NCBI GenBank assembly: GCA_033002965.1
Contig: JAURVB010006276.1
Span: 49,814 to 113,813 of the forward strand
DNA from: Piper betle
Taxonomy: Eukaryota; Streptophyta; Magnoliopsida; Piperales; Piperaceae
DNA length: 64,000 nt
Direction of reading: 5' to 3'
Numbering within the stretch: position 1 is the first letter of the stretch; the number at the start of each line of letters is the position of its first letter. The position numbers were made by a program, and so were the translations under genes. Shown here in pieces: positions 49,201 through 62,399 of this stretch. The notes below the pieces were generated by a model. The model saw only the letters and a list, made by a program, of their open reading frames with translations. It searched no databases and was not told the DNA's origin.

Positions 49201-51053
49201 ACATTTCATAAGTTTTTTTAAAACAAGGAGATAAAAGATTGAAAGCCTAAATATTGAATTTAAAATAGTTTAAGTCAGCTAATTAATTAACCTCTAATTA
49301 AATACATATTGCCGACGCCTCGGCATGGTCAATACCATCATTAAAGTGATGACATATTGTCATGTAGTTTTCGTGCGCATATTGGGGAGGGAGAGAAATA
49401 AGGTATTTAGTATTCTCAGTAGGGCCGAATTAAAGAGGGAAATAAGAATGAAAAATGAGAAAGAAGTGTTCATACGAAAGTATATGTGAAGAAGGGGATT
49501 GATTGATTTTAAAGCATAAAAGGGGAGGAATGTCTCATAAGCCACATGCTTGCATGCCAAATCAATAGTCATAATATTGTTATTAAAGATGTGGTGCAAA
49601 AGTTGTACAACCTAACCTCACAATTGCGTTGCACGAGGGTCTCTTCCTTGTTGTTTACTTCCTTTTCACATTGAAGCCATCTAATGTTCCCAATTATATG
49701 CCATTTCCCATACTTTGATAATTCATCTCCATCAATTTAGCTCCTTTAAACATGCTCAACCTCACGTTAAAAGCAAAGGCAGGCAACCTAAGTAGGTGCC
49801 TTTAACTGGGCAAGCTTTATTTGGTTTGATGACTTTTAGTGTTCAAAGACTTAGCTTAGTGCATGAAAGTTTAAAAATTTGAGAAGCCAATCGAAATGAT
49901 CACTCGAAAATATTAAAAATTTTAACATTATTTTATTTTATAATTTTCACTATAAACATCAATTTATATAAAAAAACTTAATATCACCAACATGAAAATC
50001 TAGTCATCTATTTAAATCGCATGTCTAATTATTAATGCAATCTAAAGGCTCAAATTAAATGCAGCAGATACAAGACTATTAGCTATTATTGATACAAAAT
50101 TTTCTCTTTATATATATATATATGTATAGTTATTTTTCAAAAGAAAAAATTACGAGTTCAAAAAAATAAAGGTTAACTTTGGTTGACTCGATCGACCATG
50201 GCTCATTGCCAACCTTATATTCAATGTATTTTCATAAGAAACCAATATAGTGATGATAATCTTTCAGAGTAGGGGAAGGTCCAAGGCTGGACCATGCCCA
50301 ATAAATAATATCTATATATCAATAATTTTATATCATTAATGCATACATCTCACAACCACCAAATCATGCAGACAATTGTCCTTCTGGGCACTTTATACTA
50401 TTTTGTAACAGAGTCTCAAATGATTGAAGCATGCCGCCGCACGAGTGGCTGATGCACCCCACGTGTGCCACTGAAACCTTGTCCATGTACTTGATCAGAA
50501 ACTTAGGTGCACTTACTTCCTTTACTTCTCTTTTATTTTTCTTGCCTAATCTTTCATAATACATCATAATACATCAGAGTTGTCATCATCGTGCTCCTAA
50601 TAGAATAACATATTGTGACACAAACCAGCAATAATGAAACATAGATGCAATTATTTTTTTATTGGACTATGATTGTGTACGTGTTATAACCACATGAAAT
50701 GTTGATCCATCCATGGCTACAATTGCACCTGTTAAACATAGAATGTCTGATAAACACATTGAGAAATTAAAGTTGGTTACCAACCTAGCAATAAGGTGGT
50801 TGTATCAACAACTACCTGTATATATTAGCAACTGTATTGTGAGCAATATTTTGTTAGCAATTATGCACCCAGTGTAGAGATGGTAGTTTGTAGTGGGTAC
50901 CAAGTTAAGAATCCTTACATGAAGTAAACAAGAAAGAGGGAACACATGAATAAGGCTTTGATAAAGGAAGGAAATCTTTCATTTCTTTTTTTTGTTTTTG
51001 TTTTTGCAGAAGTGCAGTGCCCAATAATTAAATCTGATTAGATGAGTAGTACG
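46201..51053. other. intergenic, nothing firmly recognised
   Basis: 46201 to about 46700 will hold the CYP85A promoter. The stretch at about 48340-48720 is richer in GC and has G-box cores (cacgtgtg near 48399 and ccacgtgtat near 48513) and ccaat words, like a promoter, but no gene follows on either strand. Frames open there on both strands show no known domain. The remainder is AT-rich with a TA repeat near 50108-50123. Confidence 0.4.
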
Positions 51054-51513
51054 TAGGGACACTAATCGAGCAAGTCGAGTTAAGTTTAATTATGCTCAAA
51101 ATTGGCTCATTTTCCTTTGTGTTTTGAGGTGAACCCAATAAACTTGGAACCGAGTCAAGTTCGAGTTTTATTTATTTGTATTTTTTTAGTAATAAATTAT
51201 AATAAATTAATTTTTAAGGATTAAACAGTTCAACTTTATATAAATTATATACCAAATAGCTTATTCATGCACGAAACTATTCTATTATCATGTAAAATCA
51301 TTATTATGACATGATTTTATTTTTGTTTAGATTTTATGTGAATAATTATATAAAAAATATATAAAATAATATTTAACGTATAATATCAAGCTCCAAGCCG
51401 AATCGAGCCAAAAAGAAGTGTGCTTGTGCTTGATTGATTCGACTTTAAGTCAAACTTCGATTCATATCAAACTTTGAACAAAATCGAGTTCTATCGAGTT
51501 GTTAGCATCCCTA
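51054..51513. mobile_element. hAT-like MITE, family A copy
   Basis: It starts tagggacactaatcgagcaa and ends with gttagcatcccta, whose reverse complement is tagggatgctaac. The interior has CCGAGTC, TTCGAG, CAAGCTC and GATTCGAC words. It is non-coding. Flanks gtagtacg and tgtaagat do not match. Confidence 0.6.
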
Positions 51514-53015
51514 TGTAAGATACTCAATTCCTCACTCATAGTTTTAAATAAATAGCAAAATGTGGTTTGCATGTTTCTAACTTATCTGGTCAATTTATAT
51601 TTCAAATATAAATGAATATATTTTAATGGACTTAGAGTGCCTCTTCAAAATGCTAATTAAAGATGGAAAATACATGAAAGGTGACAAAAACTTATAAGCC
51701 GGAGATCTCCTATTGGTATCAAACGCAGAACTCTTACAAAATATAATACTAGATTTCACTTGAAATTTAGGTTAAAAAATTGTAATGACTAAACCCGAGT
51801 GCAAATTTTCATACGAAAATGATGAACTTTAGTTGAAGATCTATAATTACCCTAGGGCTCGCCTATATATCTTGCTTATTTTTTTATTTTTTGAAAATCT
51901 ATTAAATTGTCGAGTTCATATTTTTTTAGTTCCAATGTTGAAGCTGGCCAATTTATATAGTTGAGTTTGATCTAAAACAATGAATACATGGATGGATTTG
52001 GCCCCCCACCACCAAGAAATTTCCCGGTCGAAAAAATACGTACTTCAATGCCGCAATTCATAAGCTAAAAAACTCTTCCTGCTACAATAGTCAATACTAC
52101 TTCGTCTTACACGCAGGGCTCAAACACAATAGCATTTTTACAACCTCTGCAATTAGAAATTTGCAGCCGTTGTGATTCCAGTTGTAGTTCTCATCTGATC
52201 AAGTGTTGCATAGAAAAAAAAACAATCCACTCAAAGTTGTTTACGATACAGAATAGCAGATGGGTTATGTTTGGATAAAAAAGAGTAGATTGGTACAGAC
52301 AAAACCTGGTGGCTGGTGATATAAGCAGACTGAAAACTTCGTACAGGATTCAATTATGCAATGATCCAACAAACATGTTGCAAGAGAATCCATGTCTCCA
52401 GTAGTTTATATTGCTTGATCTGTGCCCACCCCATGTGTTAAAGCCCCCCCCCCCCACCATTTCATTTGTTTGATCCATCCATCTTGTCATCCTCGGCGTT
52501 TCTCACTTTTTCTCGCCCTTCCCTTCTCTTCTCATGCTTGTTATTCTGAAATTCTTCGCTCTCTCACAAATTTTCACTTTGTATACAGTTCGATGAACTT
52601 AAAATTGAAAGAGTCTATGGGGGCAAATTATTGGGTGCTAACGGACACAACACTCACGACTCCAATCCCAGCCCAGTTAAGCTCAGCAGTGAAGGATGGT
52701 TATAGGCAACTCGAAAACTTTCCTTTCAAGCAATAAATTGCATATAATTGCAACCACAAACGCGGGGTAATGACAGCAATCAAGATTGATTCTAAGGTTA
52801 AAAGCAATCAACAAGTAACAAATTGGGTGCCCAAATGATGATTGAAATTAAAATTAGGTCTACTCCACTCTTAGAAGGGTTAGCTCCTTCATGATAAAGC
52901 TAAGGCTAAAAATCTACTCTTAACTAACAATTTCATTCATCTGTTAATTGAAAAGAAAAGTACAGACTCTACTATATAAAGACACTCTCACCTACATATA
53001 TATAGAAAAACAGTC
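51514..53015. other. intergenic, nothing recognised
   Basis: AT-rich sequence without a supported gene. An uninterrupted C run of about 12 bases lies at 52444-52455. The ORF at 52422-52736 has no recognisable domain. Confidence 0.5.
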
Positions 53016-55260
53016 TGTAACGAGTGTTACCGGCCCGGAAAATAACTAATATCAATCTGGCACAGGAGAACAAACTCTCCTGTTGAATCAAAACCATATA
53101 CTTCCTCAAGAACTCTCATCAGGGCACATACGGGAGCCGTCGCCGTCGGGTCGACAACGTCCCCCTTTCTTTCTCATTCTCATACCTTGGTCATTTCTCT
53201 ATCGCTTCTCGCATCAAATTTCATTCCTTACCGCCCTCTGCACCTTCCATATTACTCCTGGCCTTGAGCACAAAGGTCGAGCACTCTTAGGCAGTCGCCT
53301 TCAGTACCCTTTGAACCACAAGTCTAGACATGCGCTGCATTGCAGTACCCGTAAACCTCCACACTTCTCCGGGTTTGAGGAACTCAAAGGTGGAGTTGTC
53401 CGGATCCTTTGGGAACGAAGTGGGTTCTCCCTAGCTCCAGAGCCCGCTCTTCCGAGCACACGCCCTATCTGAAGACATGGCCGCAAGTAACCCTCATCCC
53501 ATCTCTCACCGAAAACGCGAAAACTATACATATATAGGCCTGGGTTGGGATTTATACAATAGGCCCGAAGGCAACGTGAGCTGGATCTGAAGTTCGAAAA
53601 CAAACTCGAAGGATCTCATCCTCGAGGGTTATTAATCCGAAAAAGAACTGTTGGCTAAATGGCCCGAGTTAAGTGGGATCCGATAAAACGCCACTTAACT
53701 CGTCCTGCACATGATAAATCAAATACACAATAGAGTAGCGTAAAAACAGAGAACGAGTCCTAAACGGACCTGGTAGAAGCTCCAAACGGGTCCACGCGCC
53801 TAGGCGGCGAGCTCCTACACCGTACCTACACAATCAAGCTAAAAACTAACGCCCGCATGATGAATCACACATCCTATAGCATGCACACACAATCAACACA
53901 ATCACGCATCAATCAACACACATCAACCTATATCAATTCTAGCAAGTCTACTTAGGCTAGTTTGCATTAGATCATGATCATTACCTAGTTACCCTAATTA
54001 GTTTCTTAGCCTCCATTTTTAACACTACTCAATCAAACAAATTTCATATTTTATCCTTAATCAAATCTACATTTATATATATTATTATAACACACAATTC
54101 ACCAATCCTAGCATTCAATTCTAATAATCAATACTTTTAAATAATTAAGTTAAAATAAATTATACCTCGCGTCGTCGAAAATCGGCGACGGCTAGGGTTT
54201 CCGTTTCGTGGCTCGAAACTCGGGTCGGCACCTAGCGGTGTCCGAAGTCCGATCAGATTGGATCGGGTGCGTTTGGCGGATGATCCGGCGAATTTCCCAC
54301 GAATCCAATTTTCCGGCGGTTCCGGCAGTTTTCCGGCGAGTGTCGGCGGTTTTCCGGCGATGATTCGGGATGGGGCAATCAAGGGGTCTATCGGCACCAG
54401 CTCGACGAGCTTGGTCCGATGGTGGTGTCAAACAAAGCAGCCGGGGCGGCGATGGCCGTCGGCGGCGGCGTCGAAAATGGGTGGCGGCGGCGGCGTGCTC
54501 CGATCGGGGCTGCGGCCGGCCTCGACGGCGGTCAGGATGATGGGGGAACGTCGGCGACGGCGAGGGGTGGACGTCGGTGGTCACGAGCGCGGCGACGGCC
54601 GGAGGCGGCTGAATCGGCTCGGAGTGGCATCGCGGCTTGTGGCAGCGACCGGCGTCGAGGGCGATCGGTGGCCGAGGTCAGTCGTGGCGGCACGGCGACG
54701 GCACGGCAAGGCGGAGCGGCGTCGATCGCGCAGTGTGTGGCAGCTGCGGCGGCAGCACACAACGGCGAGGGTTTGGGTGAAGAAGGGTCGGGAAAGATGA
54801 AGAAATACTCCAGTGGTAATTTCGTAAATAAGTATTGACTCGATTCTAACTCGAGTCAAGATAATAACTAGTTCGTAATAAATTCTAAAAAATCTTAAAA
54901 AATACGAAAAAATCCCATAAAATAAAACAAACATAACAACATCCAAATTGCATGCTCTATAATTAATAACCCACCCGAATATAATCCAACGCGTCCTATT
55001 GCGTTATTCGGCCTAAAACTATTCTACGATCAAATAAAAATAACAATTAATACTGTATACCTCCATATACTTGATAACCCATTTCTCATCATCTTTTAGA
55101 CGTTATCATCGTATACTTGAGCATACATGACCCACATCACTCATAACTCATAGCTGGCCTTAACTCAGCTCGCGGTCCATGAAGCTGACTCGACTAGAAC
55201 CAACGGTTGAACCGACTGATTCACTCGTGTAAAACTCTGACTCGAGTCACGGGTTTTACA
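53016..55260 (-). mobile_element. probable solo LTR of a Ty3/gypsy (Tekay/Del-like) retrotransposon
   Basis: On the minus strand the segment would start tgtaaaacccgtgactcgag and end cggtaacactcgttaca, giving the TG...CA ends of an LTR and short inverted termini (TGTAA/TTACA). The 2.2 kb length suits Tekay-type elements. It contains a GC-rich block (54165-54800) with no real gene and no gag or pol sequence. The 5-bp flanks, cagtc and cacac, do not match, which may reflect decay or recombination between elements. No second LTR is present in the window. The family is inferred from the ends only. Confidence 0.45.
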
Positions 55261-56866
55261 CACACGGCTATTGGACATGAACGAGACCCCCCTTACATTA
55301 TTATGAAATCTAAATAAAAGCCTAATTGCTAACTTACCCGACAATGTAAATGAATATATAAATAGCTGGACGATCAAACTATACATGGAAAGATGCATAT
55401 CATGTATATTAAGATACCTAACAAATAACAATCATCTACAACATCTTATCCTACATAAATACAGAATGATAGCTACTTCAAAAACATTAATACAATCATG
55501 TTCTAACTTCCATTGCAGAACCATTCTCAAGAAATATAGTTTGTTGACATGAAACCAAAACCATGAAAGCCATCTTATATAAACAAATAATTACCAAGAT
55601 GTTCCACAGATATAATAATCCACACCAATATTATGAAGTTCAGTTATGAAACTTGGCTCCAGTTAGGCTTTAAAAACCTGTCCACGCCAATTTTAATGGG
55701 TGTATTAGACATGACATGAACCCCTTGACTCAATACCAACAATTTTAAGGTTGAGTGGTCTGAAAAACCTGGCATGCTGACATAGCTAAGTGCTGGGAGC
55801 TCGTTGTGGGCAGGGTTTAACTGCCAAAACATGGATTCGGTGGACAAAATGTTGTCATGCTCTTCAGGATGAAAGCTTCTTCTTCTATTTGTAATTAAAA
55901 TGAGGCTAAAGAAGAAAATATATTTATGTTTAGTATCACTTTCGAAGTATGGAAAAAGTCTGAGAATATGGGATTGTCAACAGTTGTCTAGTCCTTCTTA
56001 ACAAATGGAGCTTCCATGGCGGATGAGGAGACTGACTGCTTCCTCTGCCTCTACCCCATCACCAGTCAAGTGATCAGCCGCTCAAAGTTTGTACCTTTTT
56101 GGGCTCTGAGTTTTCATGCATGTGGTGATGGGTGCTGCTTGTAAAATCTCCGGGTTTGCTCCCATGCCCTCCATTCTGATTGGTCTGTTGCTTCTCTGTT
56201 GTTGTTTTATCTCATCAAGTACGCGTTTCCTGGCCGGGATTTATTTGGGCTTTCTATGTTTCTGATGTTATAACTGATATATGCAATAGATGCCCTGTTA
56301 CTCTATTTTGGATGAATAAATTGTCTTTTGTTTTTGTCTGATGTTGGCAGCCCATTGTTGGCATGACGCTTTGGAATATTTTATCTTTCAAGTATCCCAG
56401 GTGTTCTGATTAAAATTTTTTATTTTTATTTCCCTATCAGCTTGTGACTCTTATTGGATTCATGTGAATTTGTTCTTTTTAATCCCATCTGCTAATTCTG
56501 TCTTTTGAAGTCATGGATATAATTGTTTCACGAGAAATTTGTTTATGTTTATTTTCTCCACGTTATCATGTGATGGGGAGTTGTGCTAAGTTGTTTTTGC
56601 TTTGGCGTGTTTCATGGGATCTCATTTTTATATGAATTTTCTTCAATGCATACATGCTATAATTGCTTGTTAGTGTGATTGATTTCTTCGTCGTTATGAA
56701 AGAAGCAGCAATTATGAAGCAATTATATATGTTGCAAAATATTCATCCTCTTCATTTTCCATGGAGAGTTTTCTGACTAGCGATGACATATTTTTTGGTG
56801 TGTTTTTTTTTGTTGGATCGACAAAAATTTCAACTTGTTGAGCTGATTAAGTTTGGTAATATGCAG
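55261..56866. other. intergenic sequence upstream of the COBRA-like pseudogene
   Basis: The first exon (signal peptide) of the COBRA-like copy should lie here but was not found. A short frame from the ATG at 56017 (MADEETDCFLCLYPITSQVI...) runs 42 codons and is not COBRA-like; I do not recognise it. Confidence 0.4.
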
Positions 56867-58744
56867 AGGCTTATGACTCTCTAGACCCGAATGGAAATAT
56901 CACAATCAAATGGGACATTATGCAATGGAATCCTGATGGGTATGTTGTAAGTATGTTGACAGTATACTCTTTATTACTGCCCCTGCTTTCAACCTGGTGG
57001 AAAGCAAACTTATATGATGCACAAAAAGATCAGAAACTTCCATACAAGCATTAGACACCTTTTATCAATACTACTATTGCTCTCAAACTACTCAAAAAAA
57101 TTGTTTTATGTTCTTTTGAATTCATTCAATTTCAACTGCTGAACTATCAGGCTGTGGTCACCATATTTAACTTCCAGCAGTATCGTCATATTCAAGAACC
57201 AGGGTGGACCTTGGGATGGACTTGGGCAAAGAAAGAGGTAATTCGGTCCATGGTTGGGGCACAAACCACAGAGCAAGGTGATTGCTCTCGATACAAAGGC
57301 AACATACCACATTGCTGTAAGAAGGATCCATCGGTCGTGGATTTACTTCCGGGAACTCCTTACAGCCAGCAAATTGCTAATTGCTGCAAAGGTGGAGTAA
57401 TCAGCTCCTGGGTTCAAGATCCTCCAAATGCAGCAAGTGCTTTTCAAATCAATGTGGGTGCTGCCGGAACATCAAAAAAATTTTACCCTCAAAGCTCCAG
57501 GCTCCGATTATACCTGTGGAGCTGCTAAGGTTGGGAAACGTAGTAAATTTATTTCTCCTGATGGAAGAAGAACTACTCAAGCTTTAAGTAGGTTGGTTCG
57601 TTGGAATCTTCTGATTCATGTTTGAATTATTTAGGTTTCGTGCTTTGTTAATAAAATATTTTCCAAACATGTCATTATGGCCGAGTAAGTATTTCGGCTA
57701 ATTGAATGACAAGTATATATATGTAGTGATATGAACTCTTATTTCATTGTATTCATGATTCATGGTGATTCTTAATTACTTCTTTTTATTCTGATTTTCA
57801 AATGGCATATAATCCTCTGTTATTTTTTTTTTGATCTCAGTGACCTGGAATGTTACCTGCACATCCTCAAAATTTTTGTCTCAGAAGACGCCTACTTCTT
57901 GTGTCTCACTCTCATCTTTCTACAATGACACCATTGTGCCTTGCCCAACTTGCACATGTGGATGCCAGAACAACATAAGCCAACCAGGAAGTTGTGTAGA
58001 GTGCTTAATCACAAGAACTTGCCGCAGTCCAGTGGGTCATATACACTCACTGAACTTAGTACTTTTGTGTGCATTTTTATGCAGAAGGGATTCTCCCTAT
58101 TTAACCTCGGCTATTTCCTCTGTGGGAAGGAATATTTTCTCACCTTTGTTCCAATGTACTAACCACATGTGCCCGATTCGTGTTCACTGGCATGTTAAGC
58201 TCAACAACAAAGAATATTGGTGAGTGAAAGTCACAATTACTAACTTCAATTACAGGATGAACTCCCAGTGGAATCTAGTCATCCAGCACCCAAATTTCGA
58301 GAACCTTACTCTGATTTTCAGCTTCAACTATAAGTCTTTAAATCCTTACAAAGATATAAGTAAGTGAACCGGGAAATTTTATAGAATCCCTTTACTTGTC
58401 GACTTGTTGAGCTGATTTTCGGATCAAAATGTTTGCTTTTTCAGATGACACTGCAATGCTTTGGGGGGATCAAATATTACAATGATTTGCTTATGCATGC
58501 GGGTCCTGTTGGAAATGTTCAGTCTCAGCGCCTTTTCCGAAAGGATACGAGTATCTTCACGTTTGATGACATGTTGGGCTTTTCCTAGGTTGGAAATGTT
58601 CATGTTAATGGTGAAAACTGTGTAATGCCACCTCCAGATGCTTATCCATGGCTTCCTAATTCTGGTCGCCGGATGCAAACTATCAAAATTCTTCGACTAG
58701 CATTGCCTATAACATCAGCGACATTCCTATTGGCATATGTCTAA
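56867..58744 (+). pseudogene. COBRA-like (COBL) pseudogene
   Basis: Functional COBRA family members are GPI-anchored wall proteins that help organise cellulose. Exons are 56867-56946 (EAYDSLDPNGNITIKWDIMQ), 57151-57587 (NFQQYRHIQEPGWTLGWTWA; KEVIRSMVGAQTTEQGDC), 57841-58000 (CCVS-type core, here SCVSLSSFYNDTIVPCPTC and CTCGCQNNISQPGSC), 58085-58359 (HMCPIRVHWHVKLNNKEYW) and 58445-58744 (ENCVMPPPDAYPWLPN). Lesions are as follows. A deletion of about 20 nt near 57475 removes the NKTVRLP region and shifts the frame. A TGA at 58219-58221 stands where the family has Arg after EYW. There is one extra G in the run near 58462, and an in-frame TAG near 58588. No signal-peptide exon was found. Exon boundaries keep the family phases, so this is a duplicated gene, not a processed copy. 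Confidence 0.9.
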
Positions 58745-60500
58745 CGACATGGATGACATAAAACGCGGTATTTGCATCCTGATCAGCAGTCCGAAAGGTA
58801 ACATTGAAGTGAATTTTCGTTTGAATGAAACTGTTTTGATTTATAATCACGAGTGAAACAGTAATGGGTACTTGAAGCCTGCTCTTGTTAACATTTGCAA
58901 ATTTTGATGCTTATCACTGATTTAGTTAATCTCTACCTTCTGGTGATGCAATTTGTGTTGTACACTTCCCCTACGCCTGGATGCATGATGTACGTGCAGG
59001 CTAATCATGTAAAAAAGGAGCTGGTATTACAATGTAGTGGATGAAGCCATTGGAAGCACCAAACAGTATATATTTTACATTTTTGTGTGCGGAAGAATGT
59101 ACCGGAAAGTATACTGTTTCAACATATACGCATTTCTTAGTGGGGGATTTTTTTTTAATTTGAATCTGGGCCATCGACGGCACATATTAGAATTTGGGGT
59201 AAAAATTTTCCTTTCCTTGCTCAGGCAATTGCCTCTCTATCAGATTACCTTCTTCAATACTAATTAAACTGTTAAAAGGGCAGGACTTATGAAAGGAAGG
59301 TTTGATCCTATTTTTATTTTTGATAATTAAAAGATAAGAAGGGCATTTGGTTGAAACATAATTACCTCAACACTTGATAGTTACATAACTGTCTAAGTGT
59401 GCTTTTTTATTGGTGAAACCCGTCACTTTTTATAATAATAATAAAAGAGAACATTGTCGTATAATTTTCTTAAAATATTATATAATTTTGTTTGAAATTT
59501 ATATACAATTTTCTGTTCTAACCAAATGCTCTATTAGTAAAAAAATCAACTATAAAGCTTAAGGTAAGGGGGAAATCATTAAAGCTTAATTAAGGGCTAA
59601 ACTAGGAGCAGTTGCGACAAAAATCCCCATGTATACACTTTTACACCGTTGGATAAAAATCTAGTGATTTTGGTATGATATTAAATATGACTATTAATAT
59701 TATTAATTAAGTAAATGTTATTTATAATCCATATAATAATTAGATGCAAATATATGTGAACAATCTCACTGTGCAGGGTATTTAAGGTTCTCTTTGGTTT
59801 GTCAGAAAATAAAAAAAGTGGTCATAAGAAAGCAAAAAGAAAAAAAGTTTTATAATTATTTCGTGTCATATTTTTTGTTAGAAAGAAAGAAAATAATATT
59901 ATTTTCACTTTTTCTTATTAATTTTTACATTTCTTCTCAAAAATGGTTCCCTCACCATAAAAATAGTTCTTTTTAAAATTTTTTCTTTTGTAAACTAAGC
60001 AAGAGAAACAGATCCTGATCAGAAGATTTCCACCAGTACAGTAAATATTAAGTTCCGAAAACAAAACTAGATATATGGTATCTGTCTTGATCATCATTAC
60101 GAAGAACTAAATGCATCTGTCTTACTCAATCTTGCACAGCTGCACCTCTTCAATTTCATCGTGTCAAATGAGTTTTGTCAAGTCCTCCTTTATCTACGTA
60201 CACCTTTCTTTCAGTAGGGCCGCCCTCCTGCTAATCCCACATTTCCGAACCTTTTCTTTTTTCCCACCCCATTCAGTACGAGAATTTTACATTCTTCCGA
60301 TGCACAGGAATCCTGCCTAAACAGGCTTATTGATCTCTTTTTTGTTCGACGGGCCGGCCCAGTGCTCGCGTGGTTATATTCGTACATGACTCGCTCGTGG
60401 TATGGATCTATTGGCATGCGAGGCGAAGGGGGAAAGCTAACTGTGGTAGACTCAAACAAATCGCTTCGCTTATAGAATAGAATGCAAAATGAGCTGCTTT
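58745..60500. other. intergenic, nothing recognised
   Basis: Short ORFs only, with no domain. The start may be the old 3' UTR of the COBRA-like pseudogene. Confidence 0.5.
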
Positions 60501-60508
60501 GACTCTAC
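60501..60508. repeat. left target-site duplication of the hAT relic
   Basis: gactctac, identical to 62124-62131. Confidence 0.88.
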
Positions 60509-62123
60509 TGGTGTGGGCGTGGATAGGTTGGATATCAGACCCAAGGCATTATACATATGTGTTCATTTAACTTCGGGTAAAAAATTAATCGTCCATAGTT
60601 AAAATTATTTGGTCAAATTGGTCATGTTAGGATACGGTCAAATTTTGATCAATATAAAAAATTATTTTTATCAAATATTTATTTTATTATCTAATTATTT
60701 TTTTCATTATAAATATTTTTTTCACAAACAATTAATATCTCATTTATATAATCGTTATCTGTTATATTTTTCTTAGTTCCTCTCGTTTCAATTAACATAA
60801 AAATAAAAATCACTTTTTTAAAAAAAATATTTGAGTAAACAAATATTATATTATAATGGAAAAAATTTAAAAATAAGATTAATATGAAATCTATAGCTAG
60901 ATGTGTGTCAAACAAGCCATCTATTAAAATTAAAAATTCATAAAGTGTTCGTTCTATTGGAGGCTTAAGTAAGAAATTACAAGGAGTAAACAAGTTAATT
61001 ATGAAATATTTATCAACAAAGCTAATACAAACTTATTTTGAGAATTATTTTGATGAACTAATAATTCCTTATCATGGTGGAGATTGAACATAATAAAATA
61101 TCTTATTTTAGAAAAAACTACGCAAGATGTTTTAGTCATTCCTATGTCAACAGGCACTTCCAAATCGACATTAATATTGAAGAACAAATAATTAACTCAA
61201 CTAAGAATAGTTTGAGTATACAAAAACTTAAAATTTTGATATGTGCCCAAAATTGGTTGATGATGAAATATGAAGGTAATTCATATTTTATATCATGCAT
61301 TTTTATTTTTGATATATTTTTTAGCATATGTTCTTCTCTTGTTAATATATTTTTTACTTGTAGAGAAATAACTAAGATCATCATCAAATTTATTTGGAAC
61401 AATAAATATTTAAGAATGAGAAGATATTGATAATTGTGTTGATGAAAATACTATTCCAATTTCTTCATGTCTATAATACCCATGTGAAAATGTTATATTT
61501 AATTTTTACTCTTATAATATTTGTAAAATTTTTCTATACGTAATTAACTCTTTTGTATATTTTTTGATGTAGGTGGACTATATTAAATAAAGAATCAACT
61601 AATAGAATATTTTGTCTTTGAAGACATGTAATATTGAACTACATTTTAATATCAAAGATTACTTTAAAGCTTCTATATATTTATTTTTTATTTGACTTGA
61701 AAATGTATAAGAGTCAACTTTTAAAAATTTAGTAAACTATGATATTAATTTAGAACATTCTAACTATATAGTAAATTATTTGATATAATTATTAATGTAA
61801 ATGTATTATTCTAAATTCTTAAATATAAGGATGACTTTAATTTTTTTATATGTAAGTCGTGTTGAGTTATTTTAGATATTAAATATCAATTTTATGTATA
61901 AATTTAATTAATTTTAATATATATCATGAATTTAAATTTTTATGTAAATAATATTAATCTAACAAATATTGAAGGATTATGTTATTAATATAAAATATTA
62001 GACACTCGATTGATTATTCGGTCGGACAAAAAAATATTTATATTTAATTTATTTTTTATTTAGTCAAGTTTGACCGATTAAATTTGTCATGCTTCGGTAG
62101 GACTCAGCCGGTGCCCACACCTA
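60509..62123 (+). mobile_element. hAT transposon relic with decayed transposase
   Basis: The 1.6 kb element starts tggtgtgggcgtgg and ends cacccggct-like sequence then cccacaccta; the reverse complement of its end is taggtgtgggcacc, so the termini are inverted repeats with a few mismatches. It is flanked by a perfect 8-bp duplication, gactctac. On the plus strand at about 61022-61260 are remnants of the hAT C-terminal dimerisation region: YFDELIIP, then WWRLNIIKYLILEKTTQDVL and VIPMSTGTSKST in one frame, then NSLSIQKLKILICAQNWL in another, with stops between. The N-terminal and catalytic parts are missing, so it is an internally deleted, non-autonomous copy. The rest is very AT-rich. Its end TAGG-GTGGGCAC is close to that of the MITE at 24089. 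Confidence 0.88.
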
Positions 62124-62131
62124 GACTCTAC
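62124..62131. repeat. right target-site duplication of the hAT relic
   Basis: gactctac, the exact partner of 60501-60508. Confidence 0.88.
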
Positions 62132-62256
62132 TGTATCATGCTTGGTTCTTTTTCCTATCTGCTTTGGCTGGTGGCCGGATGCCCGAAAAATGGCCAAGTT
62201 GACTGATTAAATCCTTGCGAGCTTTGGTTACCTGCCTCCCCGGAAGTCTTGGCTGG

Positions 62257-62270
62257 TTATATATATATAG
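62257..62270 (+). promoter_or_regulatory. TATA box upstream of the malectin-like receptor gene
   Basis: ttatatatatatag lies about 130 bases before the ATG at 62400. It is only about 130 bases right of the hAT target duplication. Confidence 0.5.
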
Positions 62271-62399
62271 CTTTATATTCATTCTGGAGGTAGATCATTG
62301 ATAATATTCTTGTGTACAATTGACCCAATTAGCTAGAAGTGCATCTTCCAAAAGCTGCGCAAGGATTTGGCTTAGAAAAGCAAAAATCACCCAATTAAT

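Noticed and set aside
54137..54946. Overlapping long frames on both strands in a GC-rich block
   Set aside because: No domain in any frame; better explained as the GC-rich core of a solo LTR.
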